DNA of 10,655 nt from JAFLUQ01 sp964537995 (GTDB lineage Bacteria; Bacillota; Clostridia; UMGS1883), in assembly GCA_964537995.1 (NCBI GenBank), contig CAZICW010000055.1, positions 1 through 10,655 of the forward strand. Direction: 5' to 3'. Shown piece by piece: positions 1 through 7,157 of the stretch. The notes beneath the pieces were generated by a model. That model saw only the letters and a list, made by a program, of their open reading frames with translations, had not been told where the DNA came from and ran no database searches. The first letter of the stretch is position 1. Every line of letters begins with the position of its first letter. The translations under genes and the position numbers were made by a program.

Positions 1-275
1 ATGGCAATATTGGTGATGTTATAGTTGCTTCCGTAAAGAAGGCAGCTCCCGGCGGCATGGTTAAGAAGGGCGATGTTGTGAAGGCGGTTATCGTGCGCAG
101 CGTAAACGGCGTGCGCAGAGCCGACGGAACCTATATCAAATTTGACGAAAACGCCGCCGTTATCATCAGAGACGACAAGAACCCCAGAGGCACCCGTATA
201 TTCGGACCGGTTGCAAGAGAATTGAGAGATCATGAATATATGAAAATTCTCTCGCTTGCTCCCGAAGTTCTTTAA
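1..275 (+). CDS. rplN: 50S ribosomal protein L14 (C-terminal part)
   Basis: This is the 3' end of the gene for L14, a 23S rRNA-binding protein at the subunit interface of the large subunit. The reading frame runs from base 3 with no in-window start and reads GNIGDVIVASVKKAAPGG, then continues to a TAA at 273-275. The visible 90 residues match family residues of roughly 33 to 122, so about the first quarter lies left of the window. Family hallmarks seen are KKGDVVKAVIVR, FDENAAVIIRDD and the C-terminal GTRIFGPVARELR followed by a SLAPEVL ending. It is the first gene visible of the spc part of the cluster, and rplX follows after 14 nt. The ATG at base 57 is an internal methionine, not the start. 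Identity is very secure. Confidence 0.97.
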   Translation, partial: GNIGDVIVASVKKAAPGGMVKKGDVVKAVIVRSVNGVRRADGTYIKFDENAAVIIRDDKNPRGTRIFGPVARELRDHEYMKILSLAPEVL

Positions 276-289
276 TGGGAGGTAAAGCA

Positions 290-616
290 ATGAGCAAGAA
301 TATTCATATTAAAAAGAACGACGTCGTTATGGTCATCACGGGTGAGGATAAAGGCAAAAAGGGCAAGGTTCTCAGCGTTGATCCCGCAAAAAACCGTGTT
401 ATCATTGAAGGCGTCAATATGGTCACCAAGCATAAAAAGCCCCGCAAGCAGGGCGACATCGGCGGAATTATCCATCAGGAGGCTCCCGTCAGCGCGGCGA
501 ATGTTATGCATATCTGCGGCAAATGCCAAAAGCCCACAAGAATCGGCTATGTAACTCTCGGCGACGGAAGCAAGGTTCGCGTCTGCAAGAAGTGCGGCGA
601 GAACTTCGAGAAGTAA
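290..616 (+). CDS. rplX: 50S ribosomal protein L24, zinc-ribbon form
   Basis: L24 is an assembly-initiating protein that binds the 5' domain of 23S rRNA. The product is 108 residues. An N-terminal KOW motif is seen around residues 8-35 (NDVVMVITGEDKGKKGKVL), followed by the L24 core VIIEGVNMVTKHKKP. The C-terminal third carries two CxxC pairs, C76/C79 and C99/C102, forming the four-cysteine zinc ribbon found in many Firmicutes L24 proteins. I chose the ATG at 290 because GGGAGGT at 277-283 sits 6 nt upstream. An in-frame ATG at 275 overlaps the rplN stop, but that start would put the ribosome binding site inside the gene and add MGGKA, which is not typical of the family. rplE follows after 18 nt. 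Confidence 0.97.
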   Translation: MSKNIHIKKNDVVMVITGEDKGKKGKVLSVDPAKNRVIIEGVNMVTKHKKPRKQGDIGGIIHQEAPVSAANVMHICGKCQKPTRIGYVTLGDGSKVRVCKKCGENFEK

Positions 617-634
617 GAAAGGAGGCGGCTCTAA

Positions 635-1177
635 ATGTCTACAATAAAAACACTGTATACTCAGGAGGTTGCACCCGCTCTCTTCAAGAAGTTCGGCTAT
701 AAGAGCGTAATGCAAATTCCTAAGCTGGAAAAAATCGTTGTAAATATCGGTCTCGGCGAAGCGAAGGATAACCCGAAGGTTATCGACGCTGCCTCAAACG
801 ACCTCGCGCTCATCACAGGCCAGAAGCCCGTTGTAACCAAGGCGAAGAAGAGCGTAGCGAACTTCAAAATCCGCCAGGGCATGAATATCGGCATCAAGGT
901 TACTCTGCGCGGCGAAAAAATGTATGAGTTCATTGACCGTCTTTTCAATGTGGCGCTGCCCAGAGTAAGGGACTTCAGAGGCATCAATCCCAACTCCTTT
1001 GACGGTCGCGGGAACTATTCCCTCGGCATTAAGGAACAGCTTATTTTCCCCGAAATCGATTATGATAAAATCGACAAAATACGGGGTATGGACATTATAT
1101 TCGTTACCACGGCGAATACGGATGAAGAGGCCCGCGAGCTGCTCACTCTCCTCGGCGCGCCCTTTACCAGAAGCTAA
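635..1177 (+). CDS. rplE: 50S ribosomal protein L5
   Basis: L5 binds 5S rRNA in the central protuberance and contacts the P-site tRNA and S13. The product is 180 residues, the usual bacterial length. The family signature is clear: IVVNIGLGEA near residues 34-43, TGQKPVVTKAKKSVANFKIR at 61-80, then RDFRGINPNSFDGRGNYSLG and the DKIDKIRGMDI segment around residues 112-154. It starts at an ATG 9 nt after AAAGGAGG. The stop codon TAA merges with the ribosome binding site of rpsN (TAAGGAGG), so translation of the two genes is probably coupled. In Escherichia coli this region of the spc mRNA is the target for S8 repression. The 18-nt rplX-rplE gap here is too short to show a comparable structure on its own. 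Confidence 0.98.
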   Translation: MSTIKTLYTQEVAPALFKKFGYKSVMQIPKLEKIVVNIGLGEAKDNPKVIDAASNDLALITGQKPVVTKAKKSVANFKIRQGMNIGIKVTLRGEKMYEFIDRLFNVALPRVRDFRGINPNSFDGRGNYSLGIKEQLIFPEIDYDKIDKIRGMDIIFVTTANTDEEARELLTLLGAPFTRS

Positions 1178-1190
1178 GGAGGCAGGAAAA

Positions 1191-1376
1191 ATGGCAAGAA
1201 AATCTATGGTATTGAAGCAGCAGAGGGCTCCCAAGTACAGCACCCGTGCGTATAACCGCTGCAAAATCTGCGGCAGGCCTCACGGTTATCTGCGCAAGTA
1301 CGGCGTTTGCCGTATCTGCTTCAGAGAGCTGGCGTATAAGGGGCAGATTCCCGGAGTAAAAAAGGCAAGCTGGTAA
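1191..1376 (+). CDS. rpsN: 30S ribosomal protein S14 type Z (zinc-binding)
   Basis: S14 sits in the head of the small subunit and is added late in assembly. The 61-residue product is the short zinc form (type Z) with C24xxC27 (CKIC) and C40xxC43 (CRIC) around the segment GRPHGYLRKYGV. The C-terminal tail GQIPGVKKASW is typical. The start at 1191 follows AAGGAGG (1176-1182), which overlaps the rplE stop, with an 8-nt spacer. A longer frame open to base 999 is only overlap with rplE and is not the gene. Some Firmicutes keep a second, cysteine-free S14 for use under zinc limitation; no such paralogue lies in this window. Confidence 0.98.
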   Translation: MARKSMVLKQQRAPKYSTRAYNRCKICGRPHGYLRKYGVCRICFRELAYKGQIPGVKKASW

Positions 1377-1406
1377 AAACAAGCTTTCGGAAAAGGAGGT
1401 ATTCTC

Positions 1407-1805
1407 ATGCAAATCACAGATCCTATCGCGGATATGCTTACGAGAATCCGTAACGCGAACTCTGCGAAGCATAAGGCTGTTGACGTCCCCGTTTCCAACA
1501 TGAAGAAGGCGATTGCCCAGATTCTTCTTGAGGAGGGCTACATCAAGAGCTATGATATAGTGGACGACGGAAAGCAGGGCATGATTCACATTGTCCTCAA
1601 GTACGGCGCCAATAACGAAAAGGTTATTTCCGGTCTGAAAAGAATTTCCAAGCCCGGACTCAGAGTATACGCCGGCAGGGATGAGCTTCCCTCGGTTTAC
1701 AAGGGTCTCGGCATTGCGATTGTTTCAACGTCCAAGGGCGTTATGACTGATAAGAAGGCAAGAGCTGAAAAGGTAGGCGGAGAAGTTCTTGCTATCGTAT
1801 GGTAG
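1407..1805 (+). CDS. rpsH: 30S ribosomal protein S8
   Basis: S8 is a primary binder of 16S rRNA helix 21 and, in enterobacteria, the translational repressor of the spc operon. The 132-residue product has the N-terminal DPIADMLTRIRNA and the C-terminal signature GIAIVSTSKGVMTDKKAR (residues 102-119), which makes the main RNA contacts, and ends in EVLAIVW as the family does. A strong AAAAGGAGGT (1391-1400) lies 6 nt before the ATG. The 30-nt gap from rpsN is one of the larger gaps in the spc part but shows no clear hairpin. Confidence 0.98.
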   Translation: MQITDPIADMLTRIRNANSAKHKAVDVPVSNMKKAIAQILLEEGYIKSYDIVDDGKQGMIHIVLKYGANNEKVISGLKRISKPGLRVYAGRDELPSVYKGLGIAIVSTSKGVMTDKKARAEKVGGEVLAIVW

Positions 1806-1829
1806 TAAAAAGAATTAGGTGGTGAAAAT

Positions 1830-2378
1830 ATGTCAAGAATAGGAAGAATGCCTATCACCGTTCCCGCCGGAGTAACAGTTGATGTCGCCGAGGGAAATGT
1901 TGTTACGGTCAAGGGTCCGAAGGGTACTCTCAGCCGCCGGCTTCACGGTGATATGATAATAAAGCAGGAGGCAGGCGTTCTGAAGGTTGAACGTCCGAGC
2001 GACGACAAGGCGCACAAAAGTCTTCACGGATTGACGAGAAGTCTGCTTCACAACATGGTCGAAGGCGTAACAAACGGCTTTTCCAAGGAGCTTGAAATCA
2101 ACGGCGTCGGTTACAGAGCGCAGATGCAGGGCAAGACGCTTGTTCTCAATTTGGGCTACTCTCACAATGTTGAATATGTTCCCGTTGAAGGTATAACCAT
2201 CGAATGCCCCTCTCAGACAAGCATAATAATTAAGGGTGCAGACAAGCAGGTTGTCGGTCAGGTTGCCGCGGAAATTCGCGAAAAGAGACCCCCCGAGCCG
2301 TATAAGGGCAAGGGCATCAAATATGTCTCCGAGCGCATAATCCGCAAGGAAGGCAAGGCCGGCAAGGCTAAGAAGTAA
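1830..2378 (+). CDS. rplF: 50S ribosomal protein L6
   Basis: L6 lies near the factor-binding site at the base of the L7/L12 stalk. The 182-residue product consists of the expected two repeated alpha/beta domains, split at about residue 82. It begins MSRIGRMPITVPAGV and carries the C-terminal rRNA-binding signature PEPYKGKGIKYVSE at about residues 155-168. After the common KEGKAGK ending there are three extra residues, making it slightly longer than many homologues. The ribosome binding site AGGTGG (1817-1822) is weaker than that of its neighbours, with a 7-nt spacer. The gene lies between rpsH (24 nt) and rplR (17 nt) in the standard order. Confidence 0.98.
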   Translation: MSRIGRMPITVPAGVTVDVAEGNVVTVKGPKGTLSRRLHGDMIIKQEAGVLKVERPSDDKAHKSLHGLTRSLLHNMVEGVTNGFSKELEINGVGYRAQMQGKTLVLNLGYSHNVEYVPVEGITIECPSQTSIIIKGADKQVVGQVAAEIREKRPPEPYKGKGIKYVSERIIRKEGKAGKAKK

Positions 2379-2395
2379 GAGAGGAGATTGGCGAT

Positions 2396-2752
2396 ATGAT
2401 TAATAAGCCCAACAGCAATAAGGCAAGACTGAAAAGACACCGCCGCCAGCGCAATCACATTTCCGGCACCGCGCAGCGTCCGCGTCTGAATGTGTTCAGA
2501 AGCCTTAATAATATCTACGCTCAAATCATCGACGACGAAAAGGGCGCGACTCTCGTATCCGCGTCAAGTCTTGAGCTTAAGGGTGAGTACGGCGGAAACA
2601 AAGAAGCCGCGAACAAGGTCGGAAAGCTGGTTGCCGAAAAGGCCAAGGCCGCCGGAATCAGCGAGGTTGTGTTTGACCGCGGCGGTTACATTTATCACGG
2701 CCGCGTGGCCGAGCTTGCGGCGGGCGCCCGTGACGGCGGGCTGCAATTCTAA
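2396..2752 (+). CDS. rplR: 50S ribosomal protein L18
   Basis: L18 binds 5S rRNA together with L5 and helps attach it to the large subunit. The product is 118 residues, with the basic N-terminal segment KARLKRHRRQRNHISGTAQR followed by PRLNVFRSLNNIYAQIIDD. The C-terminal family signature is VVFDRGGYIYHGRVAELA followed by ARDGGLQF at the end. The ATG at 2396 is preceded by AGAGGAG with a 9-nt spacer. Length and ending fit bacterial L18 well. It is followed by rpsE after 18 nt that include the latter's ribosome binding site. Confidence 0.98.
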   Translation: MINKPNSNKARLKRHRRQRNHISGTAQRPRLNVFRSLNNIYAQIIDDEKGATLVSASSLELKGEYGGNKEAANKVGKLVAEKAKAAGISEVVFDRGGYIYHGRVAELAAGARDGGLQF

Positions 2753-2770
2753 GGAAGGAGGAAGGAAACA

Positions 2771-3289
2771 ATGGCAGAGCGTGCAGAAAGAAACGACCGC
2801 AGAAACAATTCCGCGGAATCGGATATAATCGAAAAGGTTGTCAGAATTAACCGTGTCGCCAAGACCGTTAAAGGCGGACGCACAATGCGCTTCAGCGCGT
2901 TGGTGGTTGTCGGCGACGGCAAGGGCAACGTGGGCTGCGGTCTCGGTAAGGCGGCGGAGGTTCCCGACGCAATCCGCAAGGGAATTGAGGACGCGAAGAA
3001 GAACATGATTTCCGTCCCCCTTGTAGACGGAACCGTTCCTCATGATATACTCGGCGAGTACGGCGCGGGCAAGGTTCTCATCAAGCCCGCCAAGGAAGGT
3101 ACCGGCGTAATCGCCGGCGGAAGCGTGCGTGCGGTTATGGACGCGTGCGGAATCAAGAATATCCGCGCGAAATGCCTTCGCAGCAATAACCCCATAAACG
3201 TTGTAAGAGCAACAATAGCAGGTCTTGCATCTCTCAAGAGCGCAGAGGATGTTGCGCGTCTCAGAGGCAAGACAGCACAGGAACTGTAA
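2771..3289 (+). CDS. rpsE: 30S ribosomal protein S5
   Basis: S5 contacts 16S rRNA at the mRNA entry tunnel and affects decoding accuracy; spectinomycin resistance mutations map to its N-terminal loop. The 172-residue product has the double-stranded-RNA-binding N domain with the signature GGRTMRFSALVVVGDGKGNV (residues 35-54) and the C-terminal domain with IIFA-like core replaced here by HDILGEYGAGKVLIKPAKEG, a normal variant, then RAVMDACGIKNIRAK. A short charged N-terminal extension rich in E, R and N accounts for its length. The start has AAGGAGG (2755-2761) with a 9-nt spacer. The TAA stop runs straight into the rpmD ribosome binding site. Confidence 0.97.
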   Translation: MAERAERNDRRNNSAESDIIEKVVRINRVAKTVKGGRTMRFSALVVVGDGKGNVGCGLGKAAEVPDAIRKGIEDAKKNMISVPLVDGTVPHDILGEYGAGKVLIKPAKEGTGVIAGGSVRAVMDACGIKNIRAKCLRSNNPINVVRATIAGLASLKSAEDVARLRGKTAQEL

Positions 3290-3301
3290 GGAGGGATTGA
3301 C

Positions 3302-3481
3302 GTGGCACAGCTTAAGGTAACTCTCGTTAAAAGCACAATCGGCCGCAAGGCGGATCAGATAGCTACGGTTAAGGCTCTCGGACTCAAAAAAATCCGTGAC
3401 GTGGCCCTGCACAACGACACCCCTCAGCTCAGAGGCATGGTGAACAAGGTCAGTCATCTTGTAACTGTTGAAGAAATCTAA
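3302..3481 (+). CDS. rpmD: 50S ribosomal protein L30 (GTG start)
   Basis: L30 is a small protein of the large subunit. The 59-residue product reads MAQLKVTLVKSTIGRKADQI and continues with ATVKALGLKKIRDVALHNDT and RGMVNKVSHLVTVEEI, matching the whole family from end to end. The gene starts with GTG at 3302, 6 nt after AAGGAGGG (3288-3295), which overlaps the rpsE stop codon. No ATG is available in frame upstream. The TAA stop at 3479-3481 overlaps the AAGGAGGTG ribosome binding site of rplO. The position between rpsE and rplO is the standard one. Confidence 0.97.
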   Translation: MAQLKVTLVKSTIGRKADQIATVKALGLKKIRDVALHNDTPQLRGMVNKVSHLVTVEEI

Positions 3482-3495
3482 AGGAGGTGCGGCAA

Positions 3496-3936
3496 ATGAA
3501 ACTCTACGAGCTTAGACCTGCCGAAGGCAGCAAGACCGAAGCCAAAAGGAAGGGCAGAGGCGCGGGCACCGGTAACGGCAAGACCGCGGGCCGCGGTCAC
3601 AAAGGTCAAAACGCGCGCAGCGGCGGCGGAGTAAGACCCGGCTTTGAGGGCGGTCAGATGCCTTTATACAGACGTTTGCCCAAGAGAGGCTTTAATAATA
3701 TTTTTGCAAAGACCTATTCCGAGGTTAATGTTTCCGAGCTTAACCGCTTTGAGGACGGCGCGGTCATCGACGCCGCGGCGCTCAAGGAAAACGGCGTTAT
3801 TTCCAAAATCAACGACGGCGTTGTAATTCTCGGAAGAGGAGAAATAACAAAAAAGGTAACTGTTAAGGCTGCGCGTGTAACAAAGGGCGCACAGGAAAAG
3901 ATTATAGCTGCCGGTGGTAAGGTGGAGGTGATCTAA
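3496..3936 (+). CDS. rplO: 50S ribosomal protein L15
   Basis: L15 is a late-assembly protein of the large subunit. The 146-residue product has the glycine- and lysine-rich extended N-terminal region (KRKGRGAGTGNGKTAGRGHK, residues 18-37), the conserved GFEGGQMPLYRRLPKRGF at about 49-66, and a globular C-terminal domain ending in GGKVEVI. I start it at ATG 3496, which has AAGGAGGTG (3481-3489) 6 nt upstream. A frame-equivalent GTG at 3487 is part of that ribosome binding site and is rejected. Only one base separates the stop from the secY start, so secY translation is very likely coupled to rplO. Confidence 0.97.
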   Translation: MKLYELRPAEGSKTEAKRKGRGAGTGNGKTAGRGHKGQNARSGGGVRPGFEGGQMPLYRRLPKRGFNNIFAKTYSEVNVSELNRFEDGAVIDAAALKENGVISKINDGVVILGRGEITKKVTVKAARVTKGAQEKIIAAGGKVEVI

Positions 3937-3937
3937 A

Positions 3938-5260
3938 GTGCTCGAAACAATTCGCAACGCATGGAAGATCCCCGACTTACGCAAAAAAATTCTCTACACG
4001 ATTTTTCTTCTGGTTGTTTTCCGCTTCGGCAGCGTAATTCCCGTGCCGTGGCTTAACCCCGACGTCGTAAGCGCATGGATGAATTCCGGCTCGGGAAGCA
4101 CTCTGTTCAATCTTCTGGATATGTTCTCCGGCGGTTCGCTGGCGAACGCGACTATCTTCGCGATGTCAATCACCCCCTACATCAACAGCTCCATCATCAT
4201 GCAGCTGCTGTGCGTCGCCATTCCCGCTCTCGAAAGAATGAGCAAGGAAGGCGAAGAGGGCAGAAAGAAAATTACAAAAATCACCCGCTATCTCACGGTC
4301 GCGCTTGCGGCGCTTCAGGCATGGGGTCTTACGCTCACTCTTAAAAATCAGGGCGCCCTCATGACGACCGAGGCCAATCTCCCGACATGGCTTGTTATGA
4401 TTACGGTAATCTTCGCCTTCACGGCAGGCACGGCCTTCCTTATGTGGCTTGGCGAGGAAATCACGGGCAAGGGCATAGGCAACGGCATTTCCATGCTTAT
4501 CTTTGCCGGTATCGTAAGCCGTATCCCCACAATGGTGGTTTCGGCTTGGAACACCTTTATGTCCGGCGGGAACAACCAATGGTACTTCCTTGTGTTGCTC
4601 GCAATTTATGTTCTGGCGTCGATAGCCTTCGTTGTGCTTGTCAATGAGGCGGAGCGCAGAATACCCGTGCAGTACGCCAAAAGAGTTGTCGGCAGAAAAA
4701 TGTACGGCGGTCAAAGCACCTATATCCCGATTAAGGTCGCAATGGCGGGCGTTATTCCTATTATCTTCGCAATGTCAATCATGACCTTCCCCGCGACAAT
4801 AGCCACTCTTTTCGGAAAGAGTACGGGCGTGCTCGTGAGCATTGCTTCGTTCATTACGGGCGGCGGCGGAATTGTCAGCAGGATCTTTTATCCGCTCGTT
4901 TACTTCCTGTTGATTGTGGGCTTTACGTATTTCTATACGTCAATAACCTTCAATCCCGTTGAAGTGTCGAACAATATAAAGAAAAACAACGGTATGATTC
5001 CCGGAATTCGTCCCGGCAAGCCCACAAGCGACTATATTGCCAAGGTTCTCGGAAGAGTAACTCTTGTCGGAGCAATCTTCCTCGGTATAGTTGCCGTGCT
5101 TCCCATTGTAATCAGCGAGTGCATCCCCAATCTCGGTTCTCTCAGCTCTATCGCGCTCACAGGCACCAGCTTGCTCATCGTAGTCGGCGTTGCCCTTGAA
5201 ACGGTAAGACAGATCGAAAGCCAGATGCTCATGCGCCATTACAAGGGATTCCTTGAATAA
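3938..5260 (+). CDS. secY: Preprotein translocase subunit SecY (GTG start)
   Basis: SecY forms the membrane channel through which SecA-driven and co-translational protein export occur, together with SecE and SecG. The 440-residue protein has ten hydrophobic stretches consistent with ten membrane helices; the first is about residues 18-37. The plug region follows it (LFNLLDMFSGGSLANATIFA, 56-75), then SITPYINSSIIMQLL at 77-91. The signature GNGISMLIFAGI is at 181-192, the cytosolic C4 loop contains ERRIPVQYAKRVVGRKMYGG (239-258), and the C5 loop contains NNGMIPGIRPGKPT (350-363) with the conserved arginine R358. The start is GTG at 3938, with GGAGGTG (3924-3930) inside the end of rplO. Only a 1-nt gap separates the two genes. 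Confidence 0.98.
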   Translation: MLETIRNAWKIPDLRKKILYTIFLLVVFRFGSVIPVPWLNPDVVSAWMNSGSGSTLFNLLDMFSGGSLANATIFAMSITPYINSSIIMQLLCVAIPALERMSKEGEEGRKKITKITRYLTVALAALQAWGLTLTLKNQGALMTTEANLPTWLVMITVIFAFTAGTAFLMWLGEEITGKGIGNGISMLIFAGIVSRIPTMVVSAWNTFMSGGNNQWYFLVLLAIYVLASIAFVVLVNEAERRIPVQYAKRVVGRKMYGGQSTYIPIKVAMAGVIPIIFAMSIMTFPATIATLFGKSTGVLVSIASFITGGGGIVSRIFYPLVYFLLIVGFTYFYTSITFNPVEVSNNIKKNNGMIPGIRPGKPTSDYIAKVLGRVTLVGAIFLGIVAVLPIVISECIPNLGSLSSIALTGTSLLIVVGVALETVRQIESQMLMRHYKGFLE

Positions 5261-5278
5261 TTCGGCGAGGCGAGTAAA

Positions 5279-5917
5279 ATGAAATTTACAATAATGGGAC
5301 CTCCCGGCGGAGGAAAGGGAACTCAGGCGGAAATTCTGCGCGAAAGACTGGGCGTTCCTCATATCTCCACCGGAGCGATAATTCGGAAGGCAATCAGCGA
5401 AAAAACTCCTCTCGGGCTTGCGGCCGAGGGTTACATTACCGAAGGCAAGCTTGTTCCCGACGATGTTGTAATATCCATGGTCAAGGAGAGGATAAGCGAG
5501 CCCGACTGTGAAAAGGGCTATATCCTTGACGGCTTTCCCAGAACAATTCCTCAGGCCGAGGCAATGGACTCCATGGGAATAGACCTTGATTTCGCCCTCA
5601 ATATCGACGTTGATGACGAAGCCATTGTCGAAAGGCTCGGCGGCAGACGCGAATGCGCGGACTGCGCGGCGTCGTACCATGTAAAGTACAATCCTCCCGC
5701 GCGGGAAGGGAAATGCGACAAGTGCGGCGGAAAGCTGATAACGCGCTCGGACGACGTTCCCGAAACCATAATGCAAAGGCTTCGGGTTTACCATGAGCAG
5801 ACAAAGCCTCTTGAGGATTTTTACCGCGAAAAGGGGCTGCTCCGCACGGCAAAGGGCTGCGAGGAGCTGAGCGATACGACGTCAAACGTCATGAGAGCTG
5901 TTGGTATTGAGCAATGA
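5279..5917 (+). CDS. adk: Adenylate kinase, zinc-LID type
   Basis: This cytosolic enzyme interconverts ATP plus AMP with two ADP. The 212-residue protein has the P-loop GPPGGGKGTQ at residues 7-16, the AMP-binding segment starting HISTGAIIRKAI at 28-39, and the hallmark DGFPRT at 84-89. The LID domain (about 120-160) carries two CxxC pairs, C126/C129 and C146/C149, the four-cysteine zinc site typical of Gram-positive adenylate kinases. The start ATG has only a weak ribosome binding site (GCGAGG at 5265-5270), unlike the strong sites of the ribosomal genes. Its last four bases overlap the start of map (ATGA). Placement after secY is standard for Firmicutes and many other bacteria. Confidence 0.98.
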   Translation: MKFTIMGPPGGGKGTQAEILRERLGVPHISTGAIIRKAISEKTPLGLAAEGYITEGKLVPDDVVISMVKERISEPDCEKGYILDGFPRTIPQAEAMDSMGIDLDFALNIDVDDEAIVERLGGRRECADCAASYHVKYNPPAREGKCDKCGGKLITRSDDVPETIMQRLRVYHEQTKPLEDFYREKGLLRTAKGCEELSDTTSNVMRAVGIEQ

Positions 5918-6663
5918 TTGTCATTAAAACAAAATCGGAAATAGAATTAATGGCCGAAGCCGGAAAAATTGTGGCGGAGGCGCTCAACAGGGCGGAAGAG
6001 GCTGTTAAGCCCGGCATATCGACCGCCGAGCTTAACAACGCGGTGGAAAAGGTTATTCTTTCCCACCACGCAAAGCCCTCGTTCAAGGGCTACCGAGGCT
6101 TCCCGTCCTGCTGCTGCATATCTCCGAACGAGGTTGTGGTTCACGGCATTCCCTCCGCAAAGACAATCCTTCGCGAGGGCGACATCGTAAGCATAGATGT
6201 AGGAGCCTTCTACAAAGGCTATCACGGCGATGCCGCGCGAACCTTCCCCGTCGGGAAAATCAGCGCGGACGCGCAGCGGCTTATCGACGTGACGCGGGAG
6301 TGCTTCTTCAGGGGCGCGGCAGCGGCGGTCAGCGGAAACCGCATCGGCGACATCGGCGCGGCGGTTCAGGAATACGCCGAGGGGAACGGCTGCGGAGTTG
6401 TCCGCGAGTTAGTCGGTCACGGCGTGGGGAAAAACCTTCACGAAGCCCCCGATGTTCCCAATTTCGGCCGCAAGGGTCACGGCGTAAGACTGGTAAAAAA
6501 TATGGTCATAGCCATTGAACCCATGATAACCCTGGGAGGATATGAGGTTAATTTTGACCAAAGGGACGGCTGGACAGTACGGACAAACGATAAAAGCCTT
6601 TCGGCGCACTATGAAAACACCGTAGTCGTCACGGACGGCGAACCCGTTTTCCTCACACTTTGA
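5914..6663 (+). CDS. map: Methionine aminopeptidase type I
   Basis: This enzyme removes the N-terminal methionine from new proteins when the second residue is small. The 249-residue protein shows all metal ligands of the family in order: D95 (SIDVGA), D106 (HGDAART), H169 (VGHGVGK), E202 (AIEPM) and E234 (HYENTV). The substrate-binding histidines are H77 (VVVHGIPS) and H176 (NLHEAPD). The numbering is within two residues of the E. coli enzyme, so no part is missing. It overlaps adk by 4 nt through ATGA and has no good ribosome binding site of its own, which suggests translation by coupling to adk. A run of three cysteines (C66-C68, PSCCCIS) precedes the conserved PNEVVVHG segment. Confidence 0.98.
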   Translation: MIVIKTKSEIELMAEAGKIVAEALNRAEEAVKPGISTAELNNAVEKVILSHHAKPSFKGYRGFPSCCCISPNEVVVHGIPSAKTILREGDIVSIDVGAFYKGYHGDAARTFPVGKISADAQRLIDVTRECFFRGAAAAVSGNRIGDIGAAVQEYAEGNGCGVVRELVGHGVGKNLHEAPDVPNFGRKGHGVRLVKNMVIAIEPMITLGGYEVNFDQRDGWTVRTNDKSLSAHYENTVVVTDGEPVFLTL

Positions 6664-6677
6664 CAAGAGGTGCGGCG

Positions 6678-6935
6678 ATGGAAGCGGGAGCGCTGGTAAA
6701 ATCCGCGGCGGGACACGATAAGGGGCGATTTTATATAGTTCTTCGAATCGAAGACGGCTTCGCCTACCTTGCCGACGGAAAGCGTCACGGGCTGAACAGC
6801 TCTAAAAAGAAACGGCTCAAGCACATTGTCCCGCTCAAAGGCTCGGCGGACGTTTCGCGGCTTTTGTGCGACGCTCATGTGCGGAAGCAGATTAAACGGT
6901 TAATTAATTCCGAAGGAGGTTGTCACCTTGGCTAA
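6678..6935 (+). CDS. KOW-domain RNA-binding protein (L14e-like), function unknown
   Basis: The 85-residue product has an N-terminal KOW-like strand pattern, GALVKSAAGHDKGRFYIVL at residues 4-22, followed by a short region FAYLADGKRHGLNSSKKKRL with a lysine/arginine patch, and an alpha-helical basic C-terminus. Related small KOW proteins annotated as RNA-binding occur at this same position, between map and infA, in many Clostridia; they resemble the archaeal/eukaryotic ribosomal protein L14e in the KOW region. Its job has not been established as far as I know; a ribosome- or rRNA-linked role is inference from the motif, charge and position. I start it at ATG 6678, with AAGAGGTG 6 nt upstream, rather than at TTG 6660, which overlaps the map stop. 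It overlaps the infA start by 8 nt. Confidence 0.85.
   Translation: MEAGALVKSAAGHDKGRFYIVLRIEDGFAYLADGKRHGLNSSKKKRLKHIVPLKGSADVSRLLCDAHVRKQIKRLINSEGGCHLG
6913..6930 (+). promoter_or_regulatory. Ribosome binding site that fixes the TTG start of infA
   Basis: AAGGAGGT at 6913-6920 is followed by a 7-nt spacer and TTG at 6928-6930. No in-frame ATG near this point would give a family-length IF1. The site lies inside the coding region of the upstream KOW gene, so ribosomes translating that gene pass through it. Confidence 0.85.
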
Positions 6936-7146
6936 GGACGATGCGATAGAACTTGAAGGTACGGTTGTGGAGGCGCTGCCAAACGCCATGTTTCAGGTGG
7001 AGCTGCCCAACGGTCATCATATTCTCGCCCATATTTCGGGCAAGCTTCGCATGAACTTCATAAGAATTTTACCCGGCGACAAGGTTACGGTGGAGCTTTC
7101 TCCCTACGACCTCACCCGCGGGAGAATTACATGGAGAGCAAAGTAA
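6928..7146 (+). CDS. infA: Translation initiation factor IF-1 (TTG start)
   Basis: IF1 occupies the A site of the small subunit during initiation and works with IF2 and IF3. The 72-residue product is a single OB-fold (S1-like) domain: MAKDDAIELEGTVVEALPNA, FQVELPNGHHILAHISGKLR, then RILPGDKVTVELSPYDLTRG and the RITWRAK ending. The length matches the family exactly. The start codon is TTG at 6928, supported by AAGGAGGT (6913-6920) 7 nt upstream and by the alignment of MAKDDAIE with homologues. The first 8 nt lie within the end of the KOW gene. A rare start codon on a gene for an initiation factor may matter for its regulation, though this is inference. Confidence 0.97.
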   Translation: MAKDDAIELEGTVVEALPNAMFQVELPNGHHILAHISGKLRMNFIRILPGDKVTVELSPYDLTRGRITWRAK

Positions 7147-7157
7147 AAAACAAATAC

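Noticed and set aside
275..289. ATG at 275 as the start of rplX
   Set aside because: It overlaps the rplN stop and would place the GGGAGGT site inside the gene; ATG 290 is correctly spaced.
2564..3457. Long minus-strand open frame of 297 codons opposite rplR, rpsE and rpmD
   Set aside because: It lies antisense to three unmistakable ribosomal protein genes; its sequence resembles no family I know and reflects codon bias of the + strand.
3487..3495. GTG at 3487 as the start of rplO
   Set aside because: The GTG is part of the AAGGAGGTG ribosome binding site, which serves ATG 3496.
4940..5794. Minus-strand open frame of 284 codons opposite secY and adk
   Set aside because: It is antisense to conserved secY and adk coding sequence and has no supporting signal.
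6660..6677. TTG at 6660 as the start of the KOW gene
   Set aside because: It overlaps the map stop and includes the AAGAGGTG site that fits ATG 6678.
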